A stretch of 64,000 nucleotides of DNA, taken from the NCBI GenBank assembly GCA_934525065.1, contig CAKSYX010000007.1, positions 1-64,000 of the forward strand, in the 5' to 3' direction. The notes below the pieces were generated by a model that was given only the letters and a program-made list of their open reading frames with translations, did no database searches and was not told the origin of the DNA. The stretch comes from an uncultured Eubacteriales bacterium. Its GTDB lineage: Bacteria; Bacillota; Clostridia; Oscillospirales; Acutalibacteraceae. Shown in pieces: positions 49,626 to 58,509 of the stretch (position 1 is its first letter; each line of letters starts with the position of its first letter). The translations under genes and the position numbers were made by a program.

Positions 49626-50288
49626 ATGATTATAATATCACCGTCAATTTTATCCTGCGACTATTCAAAAATGGGAGAAGAATTTGAAAGAATGAAACAA
49701 TGCGGCGCAGACTGGCTGCACATTGACGTCATGGACGGTCACTTTGTTCCGAACATCACACTCGGCGCGCCAATCGTCAAATGCATGAGGAAGTGCAGTG
49801 ACCTTGTTTTTGACGTGCATCTCATGATAAGCGACCCGAAAAAGTATATTCCCGACTTCGTGAACGCAGGCGCGGATATAATCACCTTCCACATTGAATC
49901 CGACTCACCTGTTGAGGAGACGATCGACCTCATCCGTTCTCTGGGCTGCAAGGCTGCGCTTTCGGTCAAGCCCGGAACGCCGGTCGAAGAGGTTTTCCCC
50001 TATCTTGACAAGCTTTCAATGGTACTTGTTATGACGGTTGAACCCGGTTTCGGCGGTCAGAGCTTTATGGAAAACATGATGCCGAAGGTCAAGGCTCTGC
50101 GCGAAGAAATCAATCGCAGAGGGCTTGAAACCGACATTCAGGTTGACGGCGGAATCAGCGAAAAGAACGCCGCACTTGCCGGAGAAAACGGAGCGAACGT
50201 TCTTGTTGCCGGCAGTGCGATTTTTGGCTCCGCTGACCCGAAGGAAACAATTAAAAACTTAAAGCTTCTTGCCGGAAAGCAAGGCTAA
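49626..50288 (+). CDS. rpe: Ribulose-phosphate 3-epimerase (220 aa)
   Basis: A TIM-barrel enzyme with the family motifs SPSILSCDYSKMGEE, WLHIDVMDGHFVPNITLG (metal-binding His and Asp), DVHLMISDP, VMTVEPGFGGQSF and DIQVDGGISEKN (catalytic Asp). It interconverts ribulose-5-P and xylulose-5-P in the pentose phosphate pathway. In many Firmicutes it follows rsgA, but here it stands alone with its own promoter. Its last 30 bp overlap the 3' end of mecA on the other strand, with no terminator between them. Confidence 0.97.
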   Translation: MIIISPSILSCDYSKMGEEFERMKQCGADWLHIDVMDGHFVPNITLGAPIVKCMRKCSDLVFDVHLMISDPKKYIPDFVNAGADIITFHIESDSPVEETIDLIRSLGCKAALSVKPGTPVEEVFPYLDKLSMVLVMTVEPGFGGQSFMENMMPKVKALREEINRRGLETDIQVDGGISEKNAALAGENGANVLVAGSAIFGSADPKETIKNLKLLAGKQG

Positions 50289-50804
50289 GGAATTATTTTC
50301 GGCAAGGCAGACCGAGTGTTCAAGCGCGACCGCAAGCTCCATTTGAGATGCAGTACATTTTGAAAGGTATTCGCAAAAAAGAGCCGACAGCCTTTCAGGA
50401 CACTCCGCAACAAAAAGCAGATACCCGCCCTCATTTTGATAGAGAGCCGCGCTCGGCAGGCTTTTGCAGGCTTTTTTTGCCGCACGGGAGCAGTCAATGA
50501 GGTCACTGATGTTTTTGCAAGCAAAAAGTGCGGCTTCGTTTTTGGGTTCCTTCGCCTTTTGAGTCTCCTTAAAAAACATCAGACAGCCGCCGAAGGAATC
50601 CGGCATCACCTCAACCTCCAGTGCACTGCACTCCGAGGCGAAAAGGCCGGTTTCACTGCGAATCTTTTCAAGTATTCTTCTGACGAGCTTTCTGGTTTGA
50701 GGGTTGGAATAATCAAGCTGTTCATAAGTGATCTCGCTTTTTGAAAGGTCATCCTTTGAAAGCTCAACCATAATGCTTTTTTTGTCCGTTATGTCGATAC
50801 GCAT
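50259..50804 (-). CDS. mecA: MecA-family ClpC adaptor (181 aa)
   Basis: The N-terminal domain begins MRIDITDKKSIMVELSKDDL and contains NPQTRKLVRRILEKIRSETG. The C-terminal lobe has two beta-alpha units (GGCLMFFKETQ; GGYLLFVAECPERLSALFCE) as in MecA/YpbH adaptors that deliver substrates to ClpCP. AAAGGAG upstream fixes the start at 50804; the longer frame is rejected. It is shorter than Bacillus MecA (about 218 aa), mainly in the linker. Its 3' end overlaps rpe by 30 bp in convergent orientation. Confidence 0.85.
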   Translation of the reverse strand: MRIDITDKKSIMVELSKDDLSKSEITYEQLDYSNPQTRKLVRRILEKIRSETGLFASECSALEVEVMPDSFGGCLMFFKETQKAKEPKNEAALFACKNISDLIDCSRAAKKACKSLPSAALYQNEGGYLLFVAECPERLSALFCEYLSKCTASQMELAVALEHSVCLAENNSLALLSGKKL

Positions 50805-50960
50805 TTTAACTTCTCCTTTATGTATCGTCTTTCTCAACCTAAATGATACTACCGCTTTCATTACTAATCAATGAACAAATTATGGCAGCAGCCGTACGTT
50901 ACCGGACGGTTTTTTCCGTGAAAGCCTTTTACGGATATGCCATAAGTACGAGGTCTTTCA

Positions 50961-52181
50961 ATGAAATTCAAAAATCCGTTTCAAAAAAAGAAGGAGCCGT
51001 TTCCGAAGGACGCGAAGCCCCGAGTCAAAAACAGCTATTACACCTTTTCAAAGGAATACCCCGCCTCAAAAATCATTAAAGCAAAGCACGTCAAGCGCAA
51101 AAAAGAGCGCGTTGCCTCTGCGCTTAGGATCATGCTTGCAGTTTTTTGTTTTATTCTGATTACTGCGGTTTCATATTTTGCCGTGAGCTTGGGACTGAAT
51201 TTTTCAAACAAGCCGACCGAGCCGAGCGAAAAGCTCACGTCTCAGTCGAGTGAAGAGAGCGGGACTCTCCTTGAAAACAGCGGCTTTCGGGCACTTTATT
51301 TGCCTGAGGACTTTCTCGGAAACAAAAGGGAGCTTTCGTCCTTTATCCGCAAAATCAGGCGTAAAGACTGCAACAGCGTTGTTATTGACTTTAAAAACGA
51401 AAACGGAAAAACTCTCTTTTCTTCGCATAACAAAACGGCAATTTTCGGAAAATGCGCCATCTATGACAACGAAACGGTCAGGAATGCACTTGAACAGTTT
51501 GAAAGCAGCGGCATAAACGTCATTGCGCGCTTCTTCTGCTTCAAGGATGAAACGGCAAGCGCAACCGAACCGGATTTTGCTGTTAAATATAAGGACACAG
51601 ACGTTCTTTGGCTCGATGAGCTTGCCGAAGGCACAGGCAAATCATGGCTCAACCCCTATTCAGACGGTGCTGTGAGCTATTTGCTGAGCCTGCTTGAAGA
51701 AACTGTTTCGTTTGGTATAAAGGGGGTTATTCTTGAATCGGTATGCTACCCGGATGCCGAGGACATTTCAACAGCCGGCTTTCCCGGCGAAAAGAGCGGT
51801 AGCCAAAGGAACAGCACGCTGCTGAGCTTTATTGAAAAGGCAAAAGCCGTTCTTCCCTCCGGTTGCTTTGTGCTGACGGAAGAAAGCTGCGCCGATGCAT
51901 TAAACGGCAGCGAAACGCTCTATTCGGGAACACTCAACAAAAGCGCCGCCAGCGGACTTTGCGCTGACACGGCAACGCTTCCGGAAGGCTATGTTATTGA
52001 CAAAAAGAGCCACTATTCCTCGCTTATCACTCTCCTTTCGGGAATCAGTCAAAAGCAAAATCAAGGTGATGTGCTTGTTCCGATTATATGCTATAAAGAT
52101 TACACGCGCAGATATGTTCGCACGCTTGAGGACTCAGGCTTTGGCAGCTACATCATTTTTGACGAAAGCGGCAAATATTGA
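50961..52181 (+). CDS. Membrane-anchored putative glycoside hydrolase, DUF4015-like (406 aa)
   Basis: A basic cytoplasmic tail of about 50 residues (FQKKKEPFPKDAKPRVK) precedes one membrane segment (about 58-78), a Ser/Glu-rich linker and an extracellular TIM-barrel-like domain. That domain opens GFRALYLPEDFLGNKRELSS and DCNSVVIDFKNENGKTLFSS, typical of the DUF4015 putative glycosidases. INVIARFFCF and WLNPYSDGAVSYLLSLLEE follow, then ILESVCYPD. The substrate may be a surface polysaccharide, which is not shown. GAGG lies seven bases before the ATG. It is a single gene followed by tRNA-Leu. Confidence 0.8.
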   Translation: MKFKNPFQKKKEPFPKDAKPRVKNSYYTFSKEYPASKIIKAKHVKRKKERVASALRIMLAVFCFILITAVSYFAVSLGLNFSNKPTEPSEKLTSQSSEESGTLLENSGFRALYLPEDFLGNKRELSSFIRKIRRKDCNSVVIDFKNENGKTLFSSHNKTAIFGKCAIYDNETVRNALEQFESSGINVIARFFCFKDETASATEPDFAVKYKDTDVLWLDELAEGTGKSWLNPYSDGAVSYLLSLLEETVSFGIKGVILESVCYPDAEDISTAGFPGEKSGSQRNSTLLSFIEKAKAVLPSGCFVLTEESCADALNGSETLYSGTLNKSAASGLCADTATLPEGYVIDKKSHYSSLITLLSGISQKQNQGDVLVPIICYKDYTRRYVRTLEDSGFGSYIIFDESGKY

Positions 52182-52201
52182 GTTTTGTATTACAGAAAAA
52201 C

Positions 52202-52231
52202 TTGACTTTTAAAGCTCTTTGTGTGTATAAT
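52202..52231 (+). promoter_or_regulatory. Promoter of tRNA-Leu
   Basis: TTGACT (52202-52207), an 18-bp spacer, then TATAAT (52226-52231), 11 bp before the tRNA. Confidence 0.8.
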
Positions 52232-52242
52232 ATCGTGGTGTT

Positions 52243-52329
52243 GCCGGTGTGGCGGAATTGGCAGACGCAAGGGACTTAAAATCCCTCGGTGGCAACACCG
52301 TACCGGTTCGAGCCCGGTCACCGGCACCA
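52243..52329 (+). tRNA. tRNA-Leu (TAA)
   Basis: An 87-nt class II tRNA with encoded CCA. The 7-bp acceptor stem GCCGGTG/CACCGGC, anticodon loop CTTAAAA with TAA, a long variable arm (CGGTGGCAACACCG) and T-loop GTTCGAGCC are all present. It has its own promoter and an AT-rich terminator. Confidence 0.96.
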
Positions 52330-52366
52330 AAAATAAAAGCTGCATTTTATGCGGCTTTTATTTTTT
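52330..52366 (+). terminator. Terminator of tRNA-Leu
   Basis: Stem AAAATAAAAGC / GCTTTTATTTT with an inner TGC/GCG mismatch region, running into a T-run. Confidence 0.75.
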
Positions 52367-52394
52367 ACCGCTCAACTACATATGTCGCTGAAAC

Positions 52395-52423
52395 TTGAAT
52401 TCTGAACGAATTTATGCTATAAT
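52395..52423 (+). promoter_or_regulatory. Promoter of the DUF1538/P-II operon
   Basis: TTGAAT (52395-52400), a 17-bp spacer, then TATAAT (52418-52423), 35 bp before the ATG. Confidence 0.75.
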
Positions 52424-52458
52424 ACTGTGGTAACAATAGCTTGATTTTGAGGGAGGTA

Positions 52459-54006
52459 ATGTCAATTAAAAAACTATACAGAAGAATTATGAAAACCGCC
52501 GTGCCGGAAAAGGTTCGGGAATCTGCCGCCTCCGTTTTGCCGATCGTTTTGAGTGTTTGTCTGCTTTGTTTGAGCGTTCTTCCGATGAAGCCCGACCTGC
52601 TTTTGAGCTTTCTTCTCGGTGCGCTCATGCTCATTTTCGGCATGGGACTTTTTTCTCTTGGGGCAGAAATGTCGATGACAAGAATCGGCAGCAAAATCGG
52701 CAAGGCGCTGACACGAAGCAAAAACCTTCCTCTCATTCTCGTTGTCAGTTTTGTTCTTGGCTTTGCGATTACAATTTCAGAACCCGACCTTCAGGTTCTT
52801 GCAACAACCGTTCCGCACATCAACAGCACGGTTTTGCTCATTACAGTCGGCTGCGGCGTTGGGCTCTTCATGTCGGTCTGTATGCTCAGAATGCTCACGG
52901 GTACCAATCTCAAAAAGCTGCTTTTGGTCTGCTATCTCGCCCTGTTTGCTCTCGCGGCGTTTTCAGACAAGAATTTTTTGAGCATCGCCTTTGATTCCGG
53001 CGGAGTTACGACAGGCCCGATGACCGTTCCGTTTATTCTTTCCTTCGGCCTCGGCGTTTCCTTTGTCCGTTCCGACAGTAAGTCGGAAGCCGACAGCTTT
53101 GGCCTTGTTGCGCTCTGCTCAATCGGCCCGGTGCTTGCGGTACTGCTTCTTGGCTTCTTTTATCCTTCCGGAGAAGGTGCTTCACAAATAGTCACATCTT
53201 CGTTTTCAACAACTTCTCAGATAGGCACGGCGTTTGCAAAATCCGCCCCCGCATATATGAAGGAAACTGCGTTGGCCCTTTTACCGATTGTTATAATTTT
53301 TTCGTTTTTCCAGTTTGTTTCACTCAGACTTGAAAAACGAAGCCTTTTGAAAATACTCATAGGCATAGCTTATACATATGTCGGCCTTGTTCTGTTCCTG
53401 ACCGGGGTCAATGTCGGATTTTCTCCGCTCGGAGCCGAGCTTGGTGCGATGCTTGCCGAAAAAGGCAGCGCGGCCGCTTTCATTGCGGTTTCCGCTGTGC
53501 TTGGCTGGTTCATCATTTCGGCTGAGCCTGCCGTCAGTGTCCTTGAGGTGCAAATTGAAGAGGTCAGCGCAGGTGCAATTTCCGGCAAAACGATCAAGCT
53601 CAGTCTTTCGGTCGCTGTCGCGCTTGCAATGGGTCTTTCGGCACTCCGCGTGCTCACAGGCATCTCACTTCTCTGGTTCCTCATTCCCGGCTACGCGGCC
53701 GCACTCGCCCTCTCGGTTTTTGTTCCCGATATTTACACAGCAATCGCTTTCGACTCCGGCGGGGTTGCTTCCGGCCCAATGACAGCAGCCTTTATGCTTC
53801 AATTCATGATGGGCGCCAGTTCCTCTCTCGGCGGAAACGTTTTGACCGATGCTTTCGGTTCGGTTGCGCTTGTTGCAATGATGCCGCTCATTTCAATTCA
53901 AACAGTCGGTCTTATCAGCGAACGCAAAGCTTTGCGCAGCGAAAAGAGCGCCGAAAGCTACGGCGACTACGATATTATTGAGCTTTGGGAGGTTGAGGAC
54001 ATATGA
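52459..54006 (+). CDS. DUF1538-family membrane transporter, internally duplicated (515 aa)
   Basis: Two homologous halves of about 230 residues. Each has an acidic membrane motif (ITISEPDLQVLA in the first, IISAEPAVSVLEVQ in the second) and a glycine-rich motif (AFDSGGVTTGPMTVPFIL and AFDSGGVASGPMTAAFML). There are twelve or more membrane segments. The family is a predicted transporter whose substrate is unknown. The start at 52459 follows GAGGGAGG. Its stop overlaps the next gene's ATG (ATATGA), and that gene encodes two P-II-like domains, so transport is probably controlled by a nucleotide-sensing partner (inference). Confidence 0.88.
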   Translation: MSIKKLYRRIMKTAVPEKVRESAASVLPIVLSVCLLCLSVLPMKPDLLLSFLLGALMLIFGMGLFSLGAEMSMTRIGSKIGKALTRSKNLPLILVVSFVLGFAITISEPDLQVLATTVPHINSTVLLITVGCGVGLFMSVCMLRMLTGTNLKKLLLVCYLALFALAAFSDKNFLSIAFDSGGVTTGPMTVPFILSFGLGVSFVRSDSKSEADSFGLVALCSIGPVLAVLLLGFFYPSGEGASQIVTSSFSTTSQIGTAFAKSAPAYMKETALALLPIVIIFSFFQFVSLRLEKRSLLKILIGIAYTYVGLVLFLTGVNVGFSPLGAELGAMLAEKGSAAAFIAVSAVLGWFIISAEPAVSVLEVQIEEVSAGAISGKTIKLSLSVAVALAMGLSALRVLTGISLLWFLIPGYAAALALSVFVPDIYTAIAFDSGGVASGPMTAAFMLQFMMGASSSLGGNVLTDAFGSVALVAMMPLISIQTVGLISERKALRSEKSAESYGDYDIIELWEVEDI

Positions 54007-54668
54007 ATTTTGTGATTTCCATTATCGCTCCGGATGCGCTTGAAGCTCTTACAGACATTATGGATGGGCTTGGCCTGCCGTTGACCGTTGCAATGCGCGC
54101 CAAGGGAACCGCCGTAAAAAGCATGTTGGAGCTTCTCGGAATTGAGTCCAACGAAAGGCGCACGGTAGTTACCGTTGCAAGCGCAGAAAAAACAACCGAG
54201 CTTATTTCTGCTGCCAAAAGGAAGCTTCACATAGGTGTTCCGGGTCACGGAATAATTGTTTCCGTTCCAATCAAAAGTGTCGGAGGAGGTAAAACATTGG
54301 CTTATTTGAACGGTGAAAACCAATTTACAAAGCACACACCCGAATTAAACAGTGAATACGAGCTTATCACAATAATTGCAAACGAAGGACACACAGATTC
54401 TGTTATGAATGCCGCAAGAGCGGCCGGAGCAAGGGGCGGAACAGTCCTCCACGGAAAAGGCACCGGCGCAAAGGGCACACCACGATTCTATAATATTTCG
54501 ATAGCAAACGAAAAAGAGGTTATTCTCATTGTTTCATCGAAGGAACAGAAGGCTGAAATCATGTGTTCCATCCTTCAAAAGGCCGGACCGGACACAGATG
54601 CCGGTGCAATTGTTTTTTCGCTCCCGGTTTCACAGGTTGCAGGCTTTGGATTTTTTGAGGAAAACTGA
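54003..54668 (+). CDS. Tandem P-II-like regulator of the DUF1538 transporter (221 aa)
   Basis: Two P-II-like ferredoxin folds. The first has ERRTVVTVASAEKTTELISA and GVPGHGIIVSVPI; the second has GHTDSVMNAARAAGARGGTV, GKGTGAKGTPRFYN and KEVILIVSSKEQKAEIMCSI. Single-domain P-II proteins bind ATP/ADP and effectors as trimers and gate membrane proteins such as AmtB. Two fused domains would assemble differently. The 4-bp overlap with the DUF1538 gene argues for a direct partner. The uridylylated T-loop Tyr is not evident. A terminator follows 12 bp after the stop. Confidence 0.85.
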   Translation: MNFVISIIAPDALEALTDIMDGLGLPLTVAMRAKGTAVKSMLELLGIESNERRTVVTVASAEKTTELISAAKRKLHIGVPGHGIIVSVPIKSVGGGKTLAYLNGENQFTKHTPELNSEYELITIIANEGHTDSVMNAARAAGARGGTVLHGKGTGAKGTPRFYNISIANEKEVILIVSSKEQKAEIMCSILQKAGPDTDAGAIVFSLPVSQVAGFGFFEEN

Positions 54669-54680
54669 GGTCAAATTTAA

Positions 54681-54709
54681 AGCGCGGGTGCTAATTCCGC
54701 GCTTTTTTG
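54681..54709 (+). terminator. Terminator of the DUF1538/P-II operon
   Basis: AGCGCGG / CCGCGCT (54681-54703), then TTTTTT. Confidence 0.85.
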
Positions 54710-54718
54710 ATCGGGTAT

Positions 54719-54771
54719 AAAAAACACCTCCTGCGGCAGCTATATGCTCTGCCAATGGAGGTGCTTTTTTA
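54719..54771. terminator. Bidirectional terminator after the SGNH/Big_2 gene
   Basis: CACCTCC / GGAGGTG (54725-54731 with 54757-54763) and inner GGCAG / CTGCC, flanked by an A-run and a T-run. On the minus strand it ends the 1136-aa gene. Confidence 0.85.
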
Positions 54772-54816
54772 TTGTATGCTTTTCAATTGCAGCCCACGGA
54801 CTTCAGTTGGCTGTCG

Positions 54817-57800
54817 CTACCTGACCCTGACGGTGCAGATTGCAATTGCCTTTCCGTCGGTGGTAACAACTCTGATTTCGCAAACACCCTTGCCGACGGC
54901 TTTGACAACGCCGCTCTTGCTGACAGTTGCAACCTTTTTGTTTGAGGTTGACCACTTGACAGTTTTGATTGACGCGTTTGACGGAAGAACGCTTGCTTTG
55001 AGCTTAAAGCTCTTTCCAACCGTTGTGATAACGTTCGTCTGGTTGAGCTTTACGCCGATGACGGGGTTCTTTTTAACGGTGACAACAACAAGGCTGCCGG
55101 TTCCGCCGCCCTTGTCGGCCGGAGTGCAGGTGACGATTGCCGAACCTACGCCCACTGCGGTGATCTTTCCGTTTGAGTCAACCTTAACGACCTTGGTGTT
55201 GCTGGATTCCCATTTGAGCTTTGCGCCCTTTGCGCCCGAAGGCTTAACAGTCGGCTTGAGGGTATAGCTGTTATTGAGCGAAAGCTCAACATTCTGCTTT
55301 TTGAAGGTGACGCTCTTAATTTTCGGTCTTGTTACGGTGACAACGCATTTTGCAACTCTGCTTCCGCTCTGAGTCGTGCAGGTGATGGTTGCCTTTCCGG
55401 GAGCCACGGCCTTGACCTTTCCGCTTGAGCTGACCGTTGCAACCTTCGTGTTGCTTGACTTCCATGTAACTTTCTGAACGGTTGCGTCAGAGGGAACAAT
55501 ACTCGTTTTAAGCTTTTCTGTCTCGTTGACATAGAGCGAAAGCTTGCTCTTATTGAGATAGACCTTGCTTGGAACAATGTTCTTTACAGTGACGGAGCAG
55601 GTCGCTTTTTTGCCGGTATCCTTCGTTGTGCAGGTGATTATCGCTGTACCCTTTGAAACGCCTGTAACAACGCCGTTTGCGTCAACCTTTGCAACCTTTG
55701 TGTTGCTTGACTTCCACTTGAGCTTTTTGCTGCTTGCGTTTTCGGGAAGTACCGTTGCAACAAGTGTATACTTCCTTCCGGCATATACCTTAACAGTCAG
55801 CTTGTTGAGAGAAACGGACTTGGTGTTGATATATTTTTCAACCTTTACCTTGCAGGAGGCAACATACTTTCCGGTGTTGGTCGTGCAGGTTACAGTTACC
55901 GTGCCTGCCTTCTTGCCGGTTACGGTTCCGTCGCTGTTGACGGAGGCGATTTTTGAATCGGAGGACTTCCACTTGACGCTCTTGTCGCTTGCGTTGAGCG
56001 GAAATACCGTCGGAACAAGAGTTCTCTGCCTGCCGATATACACGGTCATTGACGACTTATTGAGCTTTACGCCTGTGGTTTTGACGCGGACGGTGACATT
56101 GCATATCTCGCTGATGAAGCTGTTGTCTGCCGCGGTGACGGTAATGTTCGCCGTTCCGGGGGCAACTGTATAAACAACGCCGTCCGAGGTTACGGTTGCA
56201 ACCTTGGTGTTTGAGGATTTGAACTTAACGTCCTTGAAGGTTGCGTTTGAGGGAAGAACAGAGGCCGAAAGAATATATGTATCCGAAAGCCAGATATTCT
56301 TTTTCGTTGCGCTCAGAACGATGCTTTCAACCTCGACCTTGCGCTTGACGGTAACGGTGCAGATTGAAGTGAAGCCGCCGTCAACGGTTTTGCAGATGAT
56401 GTTCGCCGTTCCCGAGCCTACGCCGGTTACAACACCCTTCGAGCTTACGGTTGCAATCTTTTTGTCCGAGGACGACCAGGTGAGCTTTTTGTTTGTTGCG
56501 TCAGCCGGATATACGGTTGCGGAGAGCTTCACGGTTCTGGTGTTATAGACCTCTGCTGTTGCTGTCTTCATTTCAACACCGGTTACGGGAACATTGACCG
56601 TAACAAGGCATTTTGCGGTGCGGTTTCCGTCAACGCTGGTGCAGATAATTTCGCACTTGCCGTTGCCGACACCCGTGACAACGCCGTCATTATTGACAAT
56701 TGCAACCTTTTCATCGGTTGACTTCCAGATTACGGTCTGGTCCGGTGCGTCGGCAGGGATGATTGATGCCTTGATTTTTTCGCTTTCGCCGATATTCATG
56801 ACGATTCTGTCGTGGTCAAGTCTGACCGCGCCGACGCGCTTGCTCACACCGATGAGTGAAAGCGGAAACCATTCTGCCCAAAAATGCTGAAGCTCGTCAG
56901 AGGGATGCGCACCGTCGATGGTATATGCAGGAAGGAAAGCTTCCGGGTCGTTCGGGTCGGCTGACTTTTCGTTATAGCTGACATATCCGTCGTGGTAGCC
57001 TTCCTTTGAAGCAGTTGTTTCGAGCCATTCGTTGACATCGAGGGCAATCTGCCAGTCGTGCCGGAATTCTTCATCGGTGCGGACATATTTTGCGCCCGTT
57101 CCGAGGTAATCACGGTCGTTGCCCTTCCACTGAGTGATGCCGATGGCGATAACCTTGACGCCATCTTTTGAATGGAGCTTATTGAAGGCGGTCTTGAAGC
57201 TTTCGATAAGCTCTTCGGCCGTGGGCTGAGTGATTCCCGGATACTGCTTCTGAATGTCGGTGCAGACCGGATGCATGATATCGTTCGCACCTATCTTGAC
57301 TATTACATACTTGAGACCGGAAAGGCTCAGAACGTCACGGTCAAGGCGATCGATCATGGAATCACCGAAAATGTATGCGCCGTAGCCAAGGCCTTCTCCG
57401 CCGAGACGGTTGCCGATTATGCCCTTGCCGACTACGCCGACATTTGTGACCTGACCGTCGGTCTGCTTGTTGATCTGCTCGGCAAGATACTGCGGGTATT
57501 CGTTTGAAACCGTGGAATCGCCGACAACGGCAACGGAATAAGCATCCTTGTCGGAATAAACATCAACAGTTGCAATGCAGGGAGTGACCTTGATGAAGCT
57601 ATAAGAGAGCTGAAAGTCAAGGTCGCGGCCGAGAACGGCTCTGATGATCTGGCGAACAGGATCGTCTATAATAGAGTTTAGGCCCATCTGAGAGCTGAGA
57701 ACGTCAGCGTCCTTAGCGATGGAAAGATATGTTCTTGAGCCGGAAAGACCCATCGTCTTTATCTCGCTGAAGCGGTCAACAAAAAGGCTGACCGCAATAT

Positions 57801-58227
57801 CCTCAAGCGCGTTGACGTTGAAATCAACGGGATCTGAAATAACCTCTTCGCCCGCCGGGATTGTAACATGGATTTTTCCGTTGAAATAAAGCAGCTTGCC
57901 GGTACTGTCGTCAACTGCCGAACCACCCGTGCTCCTTGCAACCGCAGCGCGGCTGATTGTAAGCGGACTGGTGCCGTAATGATTCGAAAGGCGAATCCTG
58001 ACCTTTGTTCCGCTTGCGGTGGGAGTAATGACAGACCTTGTCATTACTCTGCCGACAAAAGCGGTTATGTTTTCATAGCCCTTGAGACCGATCTGCGTTG
58101 GAGCCGTGCCCCATGCACTGATCCACTTTCCGTTTTCTCCGTCCGCGGCAGAGGAAGCAAAGGTCATGCAGACCGCCGCAAGAACAACGAAAAGAGCAAC
58201 AAGAGCACTTTTCAGTAACTTCTTCAT
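54817..58227 (-). CDS. Secreted SGNH/GDSL hydrolase with eight Big_2 repeats (1136 aa)
   Basis: A signal peptide (MKKLLKSALVALFVVLAAVC, cleavage near SSAADG) precedes an SGNH hydrolase of about 430 residues. That opens GKWISAWGTAPTQ, with block I VVGDSTVSNEYP (nucleophile Ser), GKGIIGNRL, block III VKIGANDIM, and DGAHPSD (catalytic Asp-His). Eight Ig-like Big_2 repeats of about 80 residues follow, each with the pattern 'WKSSNTKVATVSSxGVVTGV' and a final strand ending in VTV. There is no LPXTG or SLH anchor, so it is probably released or held by its repeats. It may deacetylate surface or dietary polysaccharides (inference). A long structured leader precedes it. Confidence 0.92.
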   Translation of the reverse strand: MKKLLKSALVALFVVLAAVCMTFASSAADGENGKWISAWGTAPTQIGLKGYENITAFVGRVMTRSVITPTASGTKVRIRLSNHYGTSPLTISRAAVARSTGGSAVDDSTGKLLYFNGKIHVTIPAGEEVISDPVDFNVNALEDIAVSLFVDRFSEIKTMGLSGSRTYLSIAKDADVLSSQMGLNSIIDDPVRQIIRAVLGRDLDFQLSYSFIKVTPCIATVDVYSDKDAYSVAVVGDSTVSNEYPQYLAEQINKQTDGQVTNVGVVGKGIIGNRLGGEGLGYGAYIFGDSMIDRLDRDVLSLSGLKYVIVKIGANDIMHPVCTDIQKQYPGITQPTAEELIESFKTAFNKLHSKDGVKVIAIGITQWKGNDRDYLGTGAKYVRTDEEFRHDWQIALDVNEWLETTASKEGYHDGYVSYNEKSADPNDPEAFLPAYTIDGAHPSDELQHFWAEWFPLSLIGVSKRVGAVRLDHDRIVMNIGESEKIKASIIPADAPDQTVIWKSTDEKVAIVNNDGVVTGVGNGKCEIICTSVDGNRTAKCLVTVNVPVTGVEMKTATAEVYNTRTVKLSATVYPADATNKKLTWSSSDKKIATVSSKGVVTGVGSGTANIICKTVDGGFTSICTVTVKRKVEVESIVLSATKKNIWLSDTYILSASVLPSNATFKDVKFKSSNTKVATVTSDGVVYTVAPGTANITVTAADNSFISEICNVTVRVKTTGVKLNKSSMTVYIGRQRTLVPTVFPLNASDKSVKWKSSDSKIASVNSDGTVTGKKAGTVTVTCTTNTGKYVASCKVKVEKYINTKSVSLNKLTVKVYAGRKYTLVATVLPENASSKKLKWKSSNTKVAKVDANGVVTGVSKGTAIITCTTKDTGKKATCSVTVKNIVPSKVYLNKSKLSLYVNETEKLKTSIVPSDATVQKVTWKSSNTKVATVSSSGKVKAVAPGKATITCTTQSGSRVAKCVVTVTRPKIKSVTFKKQNVELSLNNSYTLKPTVKPSGAKGAKLKWESSNTKVVKVDSNGKITAVGVGSAIVTCTPADKGGGTGSLVVVTVKKNPVIGVKLNQTNVITTVGKSFKLKASVLPSNASIKTVKWSTSNKKVATVSKSGVVKAVGKGVCEIRVVTTDGKAIAICTVRVR

Positions 58228-58435
58228 ATAATCACCTTAGCCTTTCCGGCTACAAACAGTGCATAAGGGTCGCGTCGATTCCTGCTGTAGCCGGGCAGAG
58301 ATTGACGGCATTTCGTCCACATCAGGAGCTGTACTTATACAAATCCCAAGGGACAGATAATCGTTTGGCGTGATTTTTCTCGCCAAACGATTTTTCCGCA
58401 AAAAGCCGAATGGCTTTTGCAATGAAAATCCTTCA
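58228..58435 (-). promoter_or_regulatory. Long structured leader of the SGNH/Big_2 gene (candidate cis-regulatory RNA)
   Basis: About 208 nt between promoter and start, with three clear stems on the minus strand: GCAAAAGCC with GGCTTTTTGC, a perfect 12-bp AATCGTTTGGCG with its complement, and near the start codon CCGGCTACA with TGTAGCCGG around a 31-nt loop. I could not match it to c-di-GMP, c-di-AMP, cobalamin, glycine or SAM riboswitches. The middle stem runs into a T-run on the plus strand, so it could also stop antisense transcription. Confidence 0.5.
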
Positions 58436-58441
58436 TACTAT

Positions 58442-58470
58442 ATGATAATATATTGAGCTGAAAAAATCAA
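58442..58470 (-). promoter_or_regulatory. Promoter of the SGNH/Big_2 gene
   Basis: On the minus strand, TTGATT (58465-58470), a 17-bp spacer, then TATCAT (58442-58447). Confidence 0.6.
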
Positions 58471-58509
58471 TATTTCACACCAAACACGGCATCAAAATTC
58501 TCGATTTGT

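Noticed and set aside
54707..56548. Long plus-strand frames opposite the Big_2 repeats
   Set aside because: They are antisense to a clear repeat-containing gene, have no good ribosome sites, and their regularity comes from the repeats on the other strand.
58237..58422. A 61-codon frame in the leader of the SGNH gene
   Set aside because: It has no convincing Shine-Dalgarno site and covers the hairpins of the leader; a leader peptide cannot be excluded but is not supported.
58228..58470. c-di-AMP, c-di-GMP or cobalamin riboswitch
   Set aside because: The conserved core sequences of these classes that I know are not present, so I kept only the unassigned leader.
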